In this document: in pieces, positions 51,960-64,000 of the stretch | How positions within the stretch are numbered: position 1 is the first letter of the stretch | Layout: each line of letters opens with the position of its first letter | Source of the DNA: Paramecium sonneborni | Lineage: Eukaryota; Ciliophora; Oligohymenophorea; Peniculida; Parameciidae | NCBI GenBank assembly: GCA_905182985.1 | Contig: CAJJDN010000060.1 | Coordinates: forward strand, 469,359 to 533,358 | Length of the DNA: 64,000 bases | Direction of reading: 5' to 3' | Notes under the pieces: generated by a model | Databases searched by the model: none | What the model saw: the letters and a program-made list of their open reading frames with translations, nothing else | What the model was told of the DNA's origin: nothing | Position numbers and translations under genes: made by a program

Positions 51960-53336
51960 TTATCAATTTTATATATCTTATAAATGGATGATTACTAAAT
52001 TATTAGGCCTTTAAATTATTAAATTAATGAAATTTCTTAATATCTAGCAATAACTTATACAAAAGAAAAAAAAAATTTTGTATTCTTATTTAAGATAAAC
52101 TCGCAGGAACTATAAAATTGATCAATTCTGATAAATTTTTTTACTATAATTCGAAGGACGAAATTACTATTTTTAATTTATCAGATTTTGAAATTTAATT
52201 GGAAAATGTTATTCAATAAGAAATAGCTGACATTGAAAATTCCGAAGTTTCTTTTAATATTATTTCAGCAAATTAAACAGATCCTATTGTAAATATTAAA
52301 TTCACAATAAAAATCTATGATTAGTGTTTTGATTTATTTTAACAAAAGGACAATTTTTATTGAATTACTCATCCTATTAACTCCAAAAAATAGCAATATC
52401 TAACTTTTTTCATGGACCAATAAATTCTTTAAAGATTTTAAATGATAATGTAACCCAAATTAAGGGTCCTATATTATTGTCTGAAATTATTAATAGTTAA
52501 AATAACATAGATGGAATATAAATAAAGATTATTAAACTTTCATATATAACTTATGATAATTAAACTTAAGAGTAGAATTTTTTTTTACGCTAGAGGCGAA
52601 GACAGATATTTATTTTATCAATAAAATCAATAAATTTTAGATGCAATTTCTATTAAAGAAGAATAAATACCAGTATTATTTTTAGGCTAATCAATGAATC
52701 AATTAAATGGAAAAATTTATGTAATTGAGAAAGATTCATAAAATTTTGTAATTACATATATAAATATGAGTATAGAATTTTTAAAACAGGTAATTTAATC
52801 AAATTTTTTTTTGAATCCTATTAAATAATTTACATAATTTGTAACAAAGACATTAAAAAAGTTCAAAATAATTTGGAAATTTTAGAAATCCATAAAATTA
52901 AGGAAACAATGATTAATACATTACGCTCTCTAAATTGAATTCTAACTTATAGTATTTTTTCTAAATTCTTTCTTTTATTGATGATCATTATATTTCTTAT
53001 GGAAATGCAACCCTTTTTTTGGATTTGATTTTGATTGAATTAATAGACTTGATAAATGTAGATAATAATGCAAAATTATTTCTCTCAATGAACTGTTAGA
53101 TTCTCGACAGTATTATAATTGAGGGAAATTTAAAGATTATTTTCTTCAGACTTATAGACAATATTCAATTTTGAGTCATATTGTAATAAATTTAGAAAGT
53201 TTTTCAATTTAATTTATACCGTAAAAGTTTCTCAGAAATGGAATAGATCAAGAGTTTGTAACATTAGAATTTTAGAATAAGCATGTTCTTATTAAAAAAT
53301 CATTCTAAAATGTAACTTACTTTTATGATTTGTATT
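51960..53336 (+). pseudogene. Relic of a secreted/adhesin-like protein gene
   Basis: Protein-like segments in shifting frames: YTKEKKKFCILIQDKLAGTI, KDEITIFNLSDFEIQLENV, EVSFNIISANQTDPIVNIKF, then a TGA. Next GPILLSEIINSQNNIDGIQI, a one-base slip in a T8 run near 52,575, ARGEDRYLFYQQNQQILDAI, GQSMNQLNGKIYVIEK and finally IDQEFVTLEFQNKHVLIKKS before TGA near 53,336. The beta-strand-rich composition suggests an extracellular protein. At least two frame breaks lack a standard intron, so it is called a pseudogene. Homopolymer sequencing errors could account for one. Confidence 0.45.
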
Positions 53337-53720
53337 GAGATTCAAAAATTTACGATTATATCGGAAAATATAATTAAAATAAATATTCTTATTTTCCTTT
53401 TAATATATATAATTGAAATAAAGATATATATATAATAAAATTTACTGTAGTTTATAATCTGTTTCTTTATCTACTTTTCATTATTAACCATACTCAAGAT
53501 CTTTTTAATTCTATTATATTACTCACTTTGTTTTTTTTTCAACAAACAATGGATAAATACCACTAGGAGAAATTGGTTATTAATTTGACTTTAAAGATGA
53601 AATAATAAATAACTAAGCATTTAAAATAGTTGTATAAAATTAGGTATCTAAAGCTTATTGTATTATATACTTAACTTAATAGTGTATTCTTTATAACCAT
53701 ATTTAATGATAATAACTTGA
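53337..53720. other. Short AT-rich spacer
   Basis: No feature recognised; precedes the signal-peptide ORF at 53,721. Confidence 0.45.
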
Positions 53721-54098
53721 ATGATAATAATCATATTTTCAAAAAAATACTTTTTATATTTGCAATTATACTTTTTTGTTATTTCGTTATCAGAAGAATG
53801 TAGCTAAAGCGTAAGTAGTTAAATAATTTAAAGTAAAGTAGATCCTTTTAAGGGGATTTATAATTTAAGTTGTGAAGGTTATGATAAATTATTATTCATT
53901 TATAATAGTTATTCATCATGTTTACCTTTAATCCTTTAATAATTTATATTTAATAAGATTGCGTATAAATTTAATTCAATACCAAATGTTAACCAATTTT
54001 CCAAGCTTATTGAGTGCAGAAAATCTTTTTTTTCAATTCTTCTTTAAATTTTGAACCTTTTTCTTAACTTAAATTCCAAAAATAAATTAATATAGTTT

Positions 54099-55363
54099 AA
54101 TACATAATAATTATTTGATATATCTAATTCTATCACAGACATCACCATTATTATTAAGATATTTCTTTATCATTCCTTATAAAATTCCTCCTCCCTTCTT
54201 TTACTGATAAAATATTGAATGGAAATAGCTTTAAAATTTTATGCCAAAATTAGAATTATAAATATTTGTGTAATATTGAAGAATAAATAATCTATCTAAT
54301 AAAGGAATTTAAATATAATTCCAACATAAATACAGCAGCCTACGTAATCACTGTAATTTTGAGTGATCACTTATATTGTAATTAATAAAAATTCTCTATC
54401 AAAGTCAAATTTTATGATTCCATTTGAAATAGTTAAATAGGATATACTTATCTTTTTTAGTTTGACAAATCTGGGCTCTCTTTAATATCAAATACCTTTC
54501 AACGATCTCAGTTATTAATGATAGATTTTATTTAAATCAATAAGCATACCAAAATAACTTAAATTATGACCTAATTTGAATCCAATCAATTAAAGTTTTA
54601 TAGTTATTAGTGACTACTAAATAAATTTAAGTTTCTAGTACAGAAATCTAATTATTTCACCATTTTCAATAATAATTATTATTAAAATAATTGAGATTCA
54701 AAAAAATGACTTCACATACTTAATAGTTTTATAATTAAATCTTCTTAAGAAGATTTTTGGACTTGTAAATTAATCTCCATTATTATTACTCACATAAGAG
54801 ACAGCAATTGCAAATATTATAATTCTGATTACAAATAACACTAATAATAATAATTCCATTTTGCAAAAGTTACAATAAATTAACTTTATACCATTTTAAT
54901 TATATAAACAAATGTAACCAAATATGATTATTTGATTCATATTAAAAGATCTATGAACTATTGCAAAGTTACCCTTGTAAAAGATTTTCTCAGAAGAGAT
55001 GAAAATAAATAAGACTTCATTATTATAGATAGTGTAAATTAATCAATTATTTCTTCTTGTTAAGTAAATAGATAAAAATAAATATTAATTATTTAATTAT
55101 ATAGCTTTGTTGTTCCTAAATATTTTTCAATTTAGCCTAGAGCAATTCCAATATTGTTTATTAATTTTACTTGAAGTCTTTTCCAGCTTGGGAATACAAA
55201 AACAATAATTACTTATTGGAAAAAACAATGACTTGCATATTTTACTCCACTTAGGTTGAAAATTGATCAAATTGCCTTTTTGTACTAGAAAAACTAGATT
55301 CAATTAAAACCCTTTGATTCCAATATACTAAGCGGTAACGTGCATAATAATAATTTAATTAAC
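54099..55363. repeat. First copy of a 1,265-bp direct repeat (likely unmerged contig overlap)
   Basis: Matches 55365-56629 at offset 1266 with a single N (55364) between. One difference seen: A at 55322 versus C at 56588. Otherwise identical where compared. Confidence 0.9.
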
Positions 55364-55364
55364 N

Positions 55365-56629
55365 AATACATAATAATTATTTGATATATCTAATTCTATC
55401 ACAGACATCACCATTATTATTAAGATATTTCTTTATCATTCCTTATAAAATTCCTCCTCCCTTCTTTTACTGATAAAATATTGAATGGAAATAGCTTTAA
55501 AATTTTATGCCAAAATTAGAATTATAAATATTTGTGTAATATTGAAGAATAAATAATCTATCTAATAAAGGAATTTAAATATAATTCCAACATAAATACA
55601 GCAGCCTACGTAATCACTGTAATTTTGAGTGATCACTTATATTGTAATTAATAAAAATTCTCTATCAAAGTCAAATTTTATGATTCCATTTGAAATAGTT
55701 AAATAGGATATACTTATCTTTTTTAGTTTGACAAATCTGGGCTCTCTTTAATATCAAATACCTTTCAACGATCTCAGTTATTAATGATAGATTTTATTTA
55801 AATCAATAAGCATACCAAAATAACTTAAATTATGACCTAATTTGAATCCAATCAATTAAAGTTTTATAGTTATTAGTGACTACTAAATAAATTTAAGTTT
55901 CTAGTACAGAAATCTAATTATTTCACCATTTTCAATAATAATTATTATTAAAATAATTGAGATTCAAAAAAATGACTTCACATACTTAATAGTTTTATAA
56001 TTAAATCTTCTTAAGAAGATTTTTGGACTTGTAAATTAATCTCCATTATTATTACTCACATAAGAGACAGCAATTGCAAATATTATAATTCTGATTACAA
56101 ATAACACTAATAATAATAATTCCATTTTGCAAAAGTTACAATAAATTAACTTTATACCATTTTAATTATATAAACAAATGTAACCAAATATGATTATTTG
56201 ATTCATATTAAAAGATCTATGAACTATTGCAAAGTTACCCTTGTAAAAGATTTTCTCAGAAGAGATGAAAATAAATAAGACTTCATTATTATAGATAGTG
56301 TAAATTAATCAATTATTTCTTCTTGTTAAGTAAATAGATAAAAATAAATATTAATTATTTAATTATATAGCTTTGTTGTTCCTAAATATTTTTCAATTTA
56401 GCCTAGAGCAATTCCAATATTGTTTATTAATTTTACTTGAAGTCTTTTCCAGCTTGGGAATACAAAAACAATAATTACTTATTGGAAAAAACAATGACTT
56501 GCATATTTTACTCCACTTAGGTTGAAAATTGATCAAATTGCCTTTTTGTACTAGAAAAACTAGATTCAATTAAAACCCTTTGATTCCCATATACTAAGCG
56601 GTAACGTGCATAATAATAATTTAATTAAC
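55365..56629. repeat. Second copy of the 1,265-bp direct repeat
   Basis: Copy of 54099-55363; continues into unique sequence on the right. Confidence 0.9.
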
Positions 56630-57153
56630 AATAGCTGGAAATATCAAATTTGATTAATTAGCAAAATTAAGCAGTCCCATAAAGATATAAAACAAAAAAT
56701 TTGCTTTTTAAATATCAAATAAACTATTTCATTAATTGAATGCAAATAAATTATTCTGTTTCTGAGATGATACTCTTTAAGAAAATCAATTAACAATTTT
56801 AATACCGTACTTAAAATTTAATTTATATAATTAATTAACTATGAGCTGAATATCTATGATATTACAATGGAGCTTTTTATTTAAAATATTCATTATCAAT
56901 ATTTGTTTTTTAAGTTTGAAACCTTTTTATTATATTTGATTATGAATCAACATTTTGTTTTTTTTTGAATTTTTATTTTGTATCAATTTTTTATTTCTGT
57001 TATTATTAATAATATAAAAATAAAAAATAGTTTACAAAAATTGATCTTCATAAATTAGGAATTTTCACTAAAACTATAAAATAAAGAAATAATAATTAAG
57101 AGAAGTTAGTAATATAACATAATCTATCGATTTATAAATATATTAATAAATAA
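56630..57153. other. AT-rich, no gene supported
   Basis: Continuation of unique sequence after the repeat; no consistent coding frame recognised. Confidence 0.45.
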
Positions 57154-57640
57154 ATGAAATTATTCTGTCACACATTAATAATATCTTTCATTCTATTTTA
57201 AATCTTCTCTAAAGAATCATTTATAATTTTTATTTCAATTACTTCTTGGATTTCACTGCCTTTCTTCTATTAATCATCCATTTTCAAGTGAATCATGCTC
57301 TAGAAATACTTAATATTTTATTTATATTTTAATTGGCGTCCAATTTATATCTATTTAAAATTAAATCTCGGATTCATTGCCATCATAATCATTTTCAACT
57401 TAGTGTTTCAAATTAGCATAATAATATATGTAATTTGACATGTAATGTACTTTGTAAACCCATCCATGCCCCTCCTTTATTTTTTTTTTGAATTATTCTC
57501 TTGGGATTTAATAAATATATATCTTTTAAATGACACCCAATATAAAGCATTTTATAGTTTAATCTTTAATTTTTTCTTGAAGTTTTTTCTCTCAAAGAAT
57601 CAAATATCATATTGAGCATAATTATATCCAACATTATATC
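57154..57640 (+). pseudogene. Possible secreted-protein gene start, broken
   Basis: ATG 57154 opens MKLFCHTLIISFILFQIFS, signal-peptide-like, and meets TGA at 57289-57291. A later frame (about 57,308-57,560) reads protein-like with Cys residues (FKLAQQYMQFDMQCTLQTHP). Joining them would need a 16-nt intron at best, shorter than the others in this window. Treated as a decayed or mis-sequenced gene. Confidence 0.25.
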
Positions 57641-60600
57641 GACAGCATGATCAAATAAAAAACAATTGATGTAATTAGAGGTATATTCATGATCAACTTC
57701 AACATATTCATTTTATGATTAAATCACTTTATCCCAATTTCATTTACACACCGTATCGTTGCTTATACAATATTGAAGTGATAGTTGCACAGTCTATAAT
57801 CTTAATAATTTAGCAAAAATATGATATTATAATTTTGTAATATGTTAAAATCTTATTTCTAATTTTAAAGTTAATCCAGACTATTTTCTCTATGTAATAT
57901 TGAATCATTTATATAACTGAAATAAGTTTCATCTTAATTCAGTAATATTCTCAAAATTTCGATTCTCTTTAATTTAAGCTATATAATTATGCAAAGAGCT
58001 CGATAATCTTTCCAAAATTCTTAGAACAATGATTCACGTATAAACTAAAAGAATTCTCGAATCTAAATAAAAATTTTTATCTATAAGAGTGTAATTTCCC
58101 TTTACACCAATAACTTTTTTATTGATTCAGTTTCATCAGTATAGTTATCAGGTACCTTTAGGCTCTTTCTTATAATTATTTCATGTTATCATGATTGACA
58201 TCAACTTAAATTAATAAACCCTTTGAATTTTCCTACTCTTTTTTTAACTATTTTTACTTTTTATTTATACGATTTTTAATTTTATTTGTATTAAATATAA
58301 ATCAATATTTTTCAACATAAAATTAAAACAGATAGGATTTAAGCTATCTTTTATTTTAAGATTTTTTAAATACTTTTATATAAATAAAATAATATTTGAA
58401 ATTTTATTGACACATTTAAAAAATATATTTATTTTTTTTTCAATCATATCGCATATATCAGACCGTTTTAAGTTATTCATAATCAATTACTACTAATATT
58501 CAGTAAATTCAAATTCAGTAATAAATTACAATATGAAAAGTATTTCCATACTGTTTATAGATGAGGTAATTTAAATACTCTCACAAAAAAATGAATTTAT
58601 TTATTTTGACTTAATAATATTCTTTTAATTCCTTATTATTATTAATCAAAATTGTATAAGAGAGAATAAAATATCTAACAAATAGAGCATAAATTTCTTT
58701 CTATTCTATTATTTAATAATGTTATAACTATTTTATATGTATTTAATTACAATATTTTTATTATTATGTATGCGTTAGTATAATTTATTTGTCTTATATA
58801 GAGTTAGGTTCTTTAATCATATATAAGTTATTCATTTAATTATGTAAAGGTTTAAGAATCATCAGTGTTTTGGGGGCAAAAAAATTAAGAACTCTTCCAA
58901 TATAATCTTAAAGTGTAAATGTAATAGCAAAATTTAAACAACTCTTCCATATCTTGTTAGTTAATAAGTATTAAATTTGAAATCATTAAATATAAATATT
59001 ATTCTAATATACTATAAAATCTCTTAAGCAAAAATTCTTAAAAATTATATTTATGATATAACTTTTTAAAAATCCTCTAATTCATTGTTACAAAAATCTA
59101 ATACACGATAAAATTAATGAGCTTCAAGGCTTTACATTTATGTCTTATAATATTAACAGGAGTATTATACATTACTAATGCTTTAATTTCTAAAAATAGT
59201 AGATCAACTGAGTTATGTTTAAATGTAAAGGTTTTCTATATAATATAAAATAGACGTTACTTAAATGAATTTATTAGCATCCTCAAGTACAACAAATCTA
59301 ATTCCTTAATGGTTATCTTATTTTTAATTAGTTGGAATAAATTTATAAAACTTTATAGTCCAATTTCATTCACAATATATCCAATTCTTCATGAAAAAAT
59401 TTTTGTTAACAATTTATCATGGATAAATTATATCTAATTATAAAATAAATAATTATAATATTTAAAGTTTCAGTAGGTGTTACAACGACAAAGACTGCAA
59501 ATAAAATAACCTCCAATTCTGTAAGGATTATTTATAATCTACTTTTTCTCTCAATTGCATTGTTCTAGAGCATTAATAACATCATTTTTGTAGGTTACTT
59601 TTGGAATAAAAAATGTGATCAAGTACTAGCTGTGTTAGAACTCTAAAGAATGTTGCTCTTTAAGATATATACTACTTTATGAAATAATGGTCGATTACCA
59701 TCGTTATCTGCAATCTAAATAAATAGGTAAACTCTATCAATTAAAATTCTTGGCTTAGTAGCTGCCATTAAAATAAGACTATATCTCTAATTCAAATAAC
59801 TTTAAAAACTGTAATCAATCTCTGAATACATCTTTTTTGCCAAATCTTTTGTTGAAAGATTATTATTATGTTAAACTATTTTAATAACATCAGACGTTAT
59901 TTTTTTCTTTTATTAATCTATCTTAAACATCTCATAAATCCACGACATGGATTGTTGAAAAAAAAATTTATAAAAAAGAAAAACTAAATAGCTTGATGTG
60001 TTGATGGTGAGTTATTGATTGAACCTTTAACATATCCAAATTCTGTACCTTATTCTCATTAGGTACAAAATGACTTCCCATGTTAAATTAACTATGACTT
60101 TGAAAAATTATCATTTATTACAAGAAACATATAATTACCAAAGATCATAAAAGAAATAGAAAATTTAGATGTTTCGAACATTCCACCAATAGATTCGTGA
60201 ATGTGCCCTAATATTTTTGGTATAGATTTAGTTCTACAAATCCGATTACTTCTAAATATTCAAAACGACTCCTAATTAGTAATTAAAAGAAAGCAAAATA
60301 AATTTAATAGATAGATTGATTTTTACCTACAGATTAAAAAATATAATACCTAATGATATGGCTCAAAATGAATTTATTAATTGTTGCCATTTATATATTA
60401 TAAAATATATGATATTTTTTACATATTAGTTACAAAACGAAACTATTAATTGCTAAATTTTACGCATATGATGATAAAAAACAAAGGATATAAATCTAAT
60501 GAAAGTTCATTGTAAAATCCTAAAACAAATTTTGTCAAGCTAATATTTACATCGCATCAACTTGTTTTTAGATTCAGTGGATATATATTAAAATTGTGAT

Positions 60601-61940
60601 TATTCTAGGGAGCGGATCATTTTTATAACAAGTTTTTTATATCATATTGTATTAAATTTCAAATGAATCTATTCCAGAATATTTATATCGATGTAATTGA
60701 AAAAAATCATAAAATTAATGGGCTTTATTTTTATAATAGAATAATAAATAGAATCCATTTTAGCATAAGCTACAAAGAAATGAATATTGTAATGAGATGT
60801 TCTCAAAAAGTAAATCCCTAATTGCCATGTTTATTTAAGGATTGAATAAATGTAAATATAGGAAAAAAAATTATTATAATTTCTAAGAAAATAATATTGA
60901 TATGCATAAATAGTAGAGTTTTATTACTATTAAATAAATCTATCTTGATTAATTATTGCAACTAACCCTAATTTATAATTATCATTTGAGCTGAATAATC
61001 ACAAAAATGTTATATCATTTTCTTCTCCTTAATAATAATCTATTGATAATATCTTTATTTCTCTACAATTAAGCTCTTTTTAAATATATAATGCTTATTT
61101 TACATAACTTGTTAAAATAGCCATATATTTCTTCAACATCCCTACTGGTAAGATTCTTCAACTAAGTAAACTTTTCAAATTCAGCAGTGAGTATGTTTTA
61201 GTTTCTTAATGATTTTTATCAATGATTATGTTAAACTCAGTTTTCTAAGCACATTTTTTCTTAGTAATTATCTACCTTCCTTGTCTCTTTTCCTTATTTC
61301 CCTTTTTTATTATTCAATAACAAATTAAGGATTAGGGTTATTTATTATTTTATCAATCTCACTATTTTCCATTTATAAAAAAATAAAGTGATAATACATT
61401 ATTTTTTTACATATTACTAATTATTTCAAAGACTCATTATTATATCAAATAACTACTTTGACATCTTTATCTTTAGAATTATCATATCATATAGGGTTTT
61501 GTAAGGAGAGTTTTATCAATTATCCTAAACCAATTTCTTATGATTCAATTCAATAAGCTTCAATATATGATCTATTGTACAACCGTAGTAATTCTACATT
61601 ACTTAACGTTGTCTTTTCAATCAATAGTGGCTTAATCTGTTCAATAAACCTATTAATTGGAGAATCCAGAGTAGAATATAAAGATAATCAAAAATCAGGT
61701 GTAGAGTTGAAAAATGAGACTGTATAAATATAAGTGCTTAAAAAAACATATTTTGCAGACTATTATTCAGTTGAATATTTAACAGAATATGTACCATGAT
61801 CAGTTTATGAATAATAAACAGAATATGCTCTTGTTACTTAAACAGTAAGATTAAAACTAAAAATAATTTTAAATCATTTATCAATAATAAGTAATAATGT
61901 AGCAAACACTTTTTAACCAACACAATAAGTTCAATAACCA
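57641..61940. other. Gene-poor AT-rich stretch
   Basis: No domain, RNA gene or repeat could be supported. Scattered open segments are compatible with chance or old pseudogenes. Confidence 0.4.
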
Positions 61941-61949
61941 TTTGTTTAA

Positions 61950-62510
61950 ACTGTTGTCTAGAAATCTGTTATTTAATCTGTTATTCAGCAACCATCGACA
62001 TATTTAGCACTTAGATCACCATAAACTTATATACCATTATCTTTCTTTAGTTGATTAAGTTTTTCTATAAGCAACTTCTTATTTTTGATTCTTATTATTA
62101 TTTAATAAAAAACATCTATCTTTTAAGTTTTTAAATTTCTTCTTATTTTATTATACTCTAATTCTCTTTATTTATCTTTAATTTTTTTTCTCTTTCAAAT
62201 TATAATCCCATTTCTATTTTTTCTTATTCTCTTTTATATCTTTCTTTCTTATTCATTTCTAAATAAACTTGCTACAACTATTTATTTTTTATCATCTAAT
62301 TCTTTTAATATTTTAATTATTATTTAGCAATATTTTCTTATTTTTTATTTTTTTTAAAACTCCTTTATCATTATCTTGCTATCTTTTTTCTTTATCTTCA
62401 TATATGCCATCTTTTCTTTTCTTCTCTTATTTATACTTATTCTTCCCTTTTTAACATCATTTCTTATAAATTTCTTTATCTAAAGGTGAGTTAGTGACAG
62501 TAATTTGAAG
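61950..62510 (-). pseudogene. Relic of a coiled-coil protein gene
   Basis: The minus strand is rich in Lys, Glu and Gln with heptad-like spacing: YLEMNKKERYKREQEKIEMG, LQFEREKKLKINKENQ and KQEEIQKLKRQMFF. The neighbouring frame upstream (KDGIYEDKEKRQQDNDKG) continues the same composition, implying a frameshift. The strong C/T strand bias is visible on the plus strand. No intron repairs the break and no start or domain is seen. Confidence 0.35.
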
Positions 62511-62789
62511 TTAAAAAGGAATTATGATAATAATTAGAATTAACTCAAGGGAGATTTTTTGAATTGCTATTATTTATTTATGCTCAATAGTAAGTGTCTT
62601 TTGATTTATTCTTAAACACAGAAGTATAATTGTCAAAGTTTATTTTAATTTTAATCACACACACTCCAAAGGGGACATAAAAGGAAAATCAATCATAATA
62701 AGGATACATGAGGAGATAAAACCACTTAACTTATTGATACAACAATAAATTTTAAAGTATATCCCATATAGGTGAAATTGTTAGAGTCA

Positions 62790-63215
62790 GCATAATCTGT
62801 TAAAAACCTTCCAAAAAATAACTACCTTTAGATTTCAATAATTATTTCAAATCATATACCTTAATAATTTACAAATTCTCCTTAGCTTCTTTTGCTTAAA
62901 ATATTGAGGATTGGGAAATTAGGAGTATATTTAAAAATGAGGTACCTAACAATAAATAAACTTAAAATTGATACTTTCTGCAAATGGATTATTTTAATTC
63001 TAGGGGATTTAAAAATTTGTGAGTTGATTGTTGTATTTTGAATCTGAAGGTTAAATTTATAATCCTGTTTTAACATCCTATAAACGGATTGACTAAACAT
63101 CACTACCAGATGCTAAAGTAGTTCCATCTAGTGAGAAGCATACTGACTAGATAGTCTTGTATGACCATCCAATTTGGCTTTTTATTATCCATTCTTAACA
63201 TCTCTTAAGCAATGA
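62790..63215 (-). pseudogene. Decayed WD40-repeat protein gene
   Basis: Reading leftward: LRDVKNGQQKAKLDGHT (about 63,165-63,213), a small deletion, then SVCFSLDGTTLASGSD and SIRLQDVKTGLQ (63,055-63,146). These are WD40 repeat units in which the usual LWDVKTG tryptophan has become Arg or Gln. Further on come GEFVNYQGI (62,857-62,882), an in-frame TGA with a frame shift, and then DLKQLLKSKGSYFLEG (about 62,806-62,850). That C-terminal motif follows WD40 repeats in many Paramecium proteins, as I recall. Loss of repeat Trp, a deletion, a stop and a frameshift make this a clear pseudogene. Confidence 0.75.
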
Positions 63216-63723
63216 AAAGCATTATATAATTTCAATATTCTAAGTGATTTTTTTTTACTAATTTAATATCAAAGTAATCGAAATTCATTTAATAATATCA
63301 AAAGATGGAATGTTAAAGGAATTTATAAAGTTCGATTTACCACTCTATCTCTATTCATCTGTTTGCTTCTTAAAGCTTATTCGTCATACATACACAAAAT
63401 GTTTTTTTCCCTATAAATAATTGTAAATTGAGAAAAGGAACAAAAAATAGATAATCAAAAAAGCAAGCCTTAAATGAATTGTATCAATTATTTTTTCTGT
63501 ATATTTTGTCAATTAAGGGATTTATATATACTATATTCTTAAAAATTCAAACTATTCTAAAATTTATCTGATGTTAAATTTGTTGATTTCACATCAATTC
63601 TAATGAAATCCTAATTTTCTCAATATTTGTCTTAACTTTAATACATAAGTTCTTTTTGATTCGTAATTTAAAACTTAATATAAAAGTAATAGAAATTAAA
63701 TATTATTTAAAAAAAATAAAGGA
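63216..63723. other. Intergenic, AT-rich
   Basis: No feature recognised; holds the 5' flank of the last gene. Confidence 0.5.
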
Positions 63724-64000
63724 ATGAAATAGAAGGAAGATTTGTACGATTTGTTAGCCTCATCAAAAGATGTGGACTAATCAATATATAAGGCAACAAT
63801 TAAAATGTTAAGAAAAGCAAATGTTTCAGATTGTTTAAAATATCTTTCAAATGAGGAAAATCTCTCAAGTTGTTTGTAGTCTATTTAAAAAGCAATGGTT
63901 AAAACAAATGTGAATTAAGATGAGGTAGAGAAAAATAAAATGAAGAAAATGATGAATATTTTGAAACAAGTTAAAGATCATGACTTTAATAACAAAAATT
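63724..64000 (+). CDS. N-terminal part of an unrecognised helical protein, cut by window edge
   Basis: ATG 63724 opens MKQKEDLYDLLASSKDVDQS and is open to base 64000 (92 residues) with no intron needed. The composition is helical and charged (MLRKANVSDCLKYLSNEENL, VEKNKMKKMMNILKQVKDHD), with no signal peptide or transmembrane segment. An intact frame and normal-looking codon use contrast with the decayed region to its left, so this is probably the first gene of the next dense block. No family assignment is possible from the visible part. Confidence 0.6.

Larger units (their letters stand above)
53721..56629 (+). pseudogene. Secreted-protein gene, frameshifted and duplicated by the assembly
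   Basis: ATG 53721 begins MIIIIFSKKYFLYLQLYFFV, a signal-peptide-like stretch, then ISLSEECSQSVSSQIIQSKV, DPFKGIYNLSCEGYDKLLFI and YNSYSSCLPL. Frames then shift near 53,930 and again near 54,200, where another frame is clearly coding: DKILNGNSFKILCQNQNYKY and INTAAYVITVILSDHLYC. No intron of normal size was found to join them. The downstream part lies in the third direct repeat, so it appears twice. It may be a pseudogene of the same surface-protein type as the relic at 51,960, or a real gene with sequencing errors. Confidence 0.35.

Noticed and set aside
1..64000. Apparent lack of long genes under the standard code
   Set aside because: TAA and TAG fall at conserved Gln positions of known families, so they are sense codons here.
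1..64000. CRISPR arrays, tRNA or rRNA genes, telomere repeats
   Set aside because: None seen: no regularly spaced repeats, no cloverleaf arms noticed by eye, and no C4A2/C3A3-type runs.

Overview
The window is AT-rich nuclear DNA from a ciliate, most probably Paramecium and most probably macronuclear. Long proteins read through only if TAA and TAG are glutamine and TGA is the sole stop. Nearly every frame break in the good genes is repaired by a GT...AG intron of 22 to 36 bases. Intergenic gaps between intact genes are often under 100 bases. I saw no eliminated sequence inside an intact gene. The species call is inference.

Bases 1 to 21,830 are a dense gene block. In order: a K+ channel (minus, cut by the window edge), a 3-hydroxyacyl-CoA dehydratase-like protein (minus), the ciliary AAA protein DRC11/IQCA1, a 73-residue two-pass membrane protein, a 64-residue twin CX9C protein, CCDC93, a myristoylatable C2 / polyglutamine / MORN / lectin-like fusion protein, an importin-7/8-like karyopherin, an ABHD4/5-like alpha/beta hydrolase, a P4-ATPase flippase (minus) and a TLDc protein. 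DRC11 serves motile cilia, CCDC93 belongs to the Commander endosomal recycling complex, and the rest are general cell functions. I see no pathway operon.

Bases 24,105 to 47,012 are dominated by two giant cysteine-rich membrane proteins, on the plus strand (24,105-29,764) and minus strand (40,011-47,012). Their C-terminal multi-pass membrane modules are homologous but their ectodomains differ. Between them lie a membrane protein broken by a 968-N gap, a TRIM-like coiled-coil/SPRY-like protein, and a pseudogene.

Bases 47,013 to 63,723 are gene-poor and hold decaying genes: a coiled-coil protein, secreted or adhesin-like surface proteins, another coiled-coil gene and a WD40 protein. Each has frameshifts or in-frame TGA. 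An intact gene starts at 63,724 and runs off the end.

Three places carry a direct repeat of about 1.1 to 1.3 kb split by Ns (912-2036/2052-3176, 19009-20150/20152-21293, 54099-55363/55365-56629). These look like overlapping contig ends that were scaffolded without being merged, so gene copies there should not be counted twice. No rRNA, tRNA, CRISPR array, telomere repeat or transposase could be supported.
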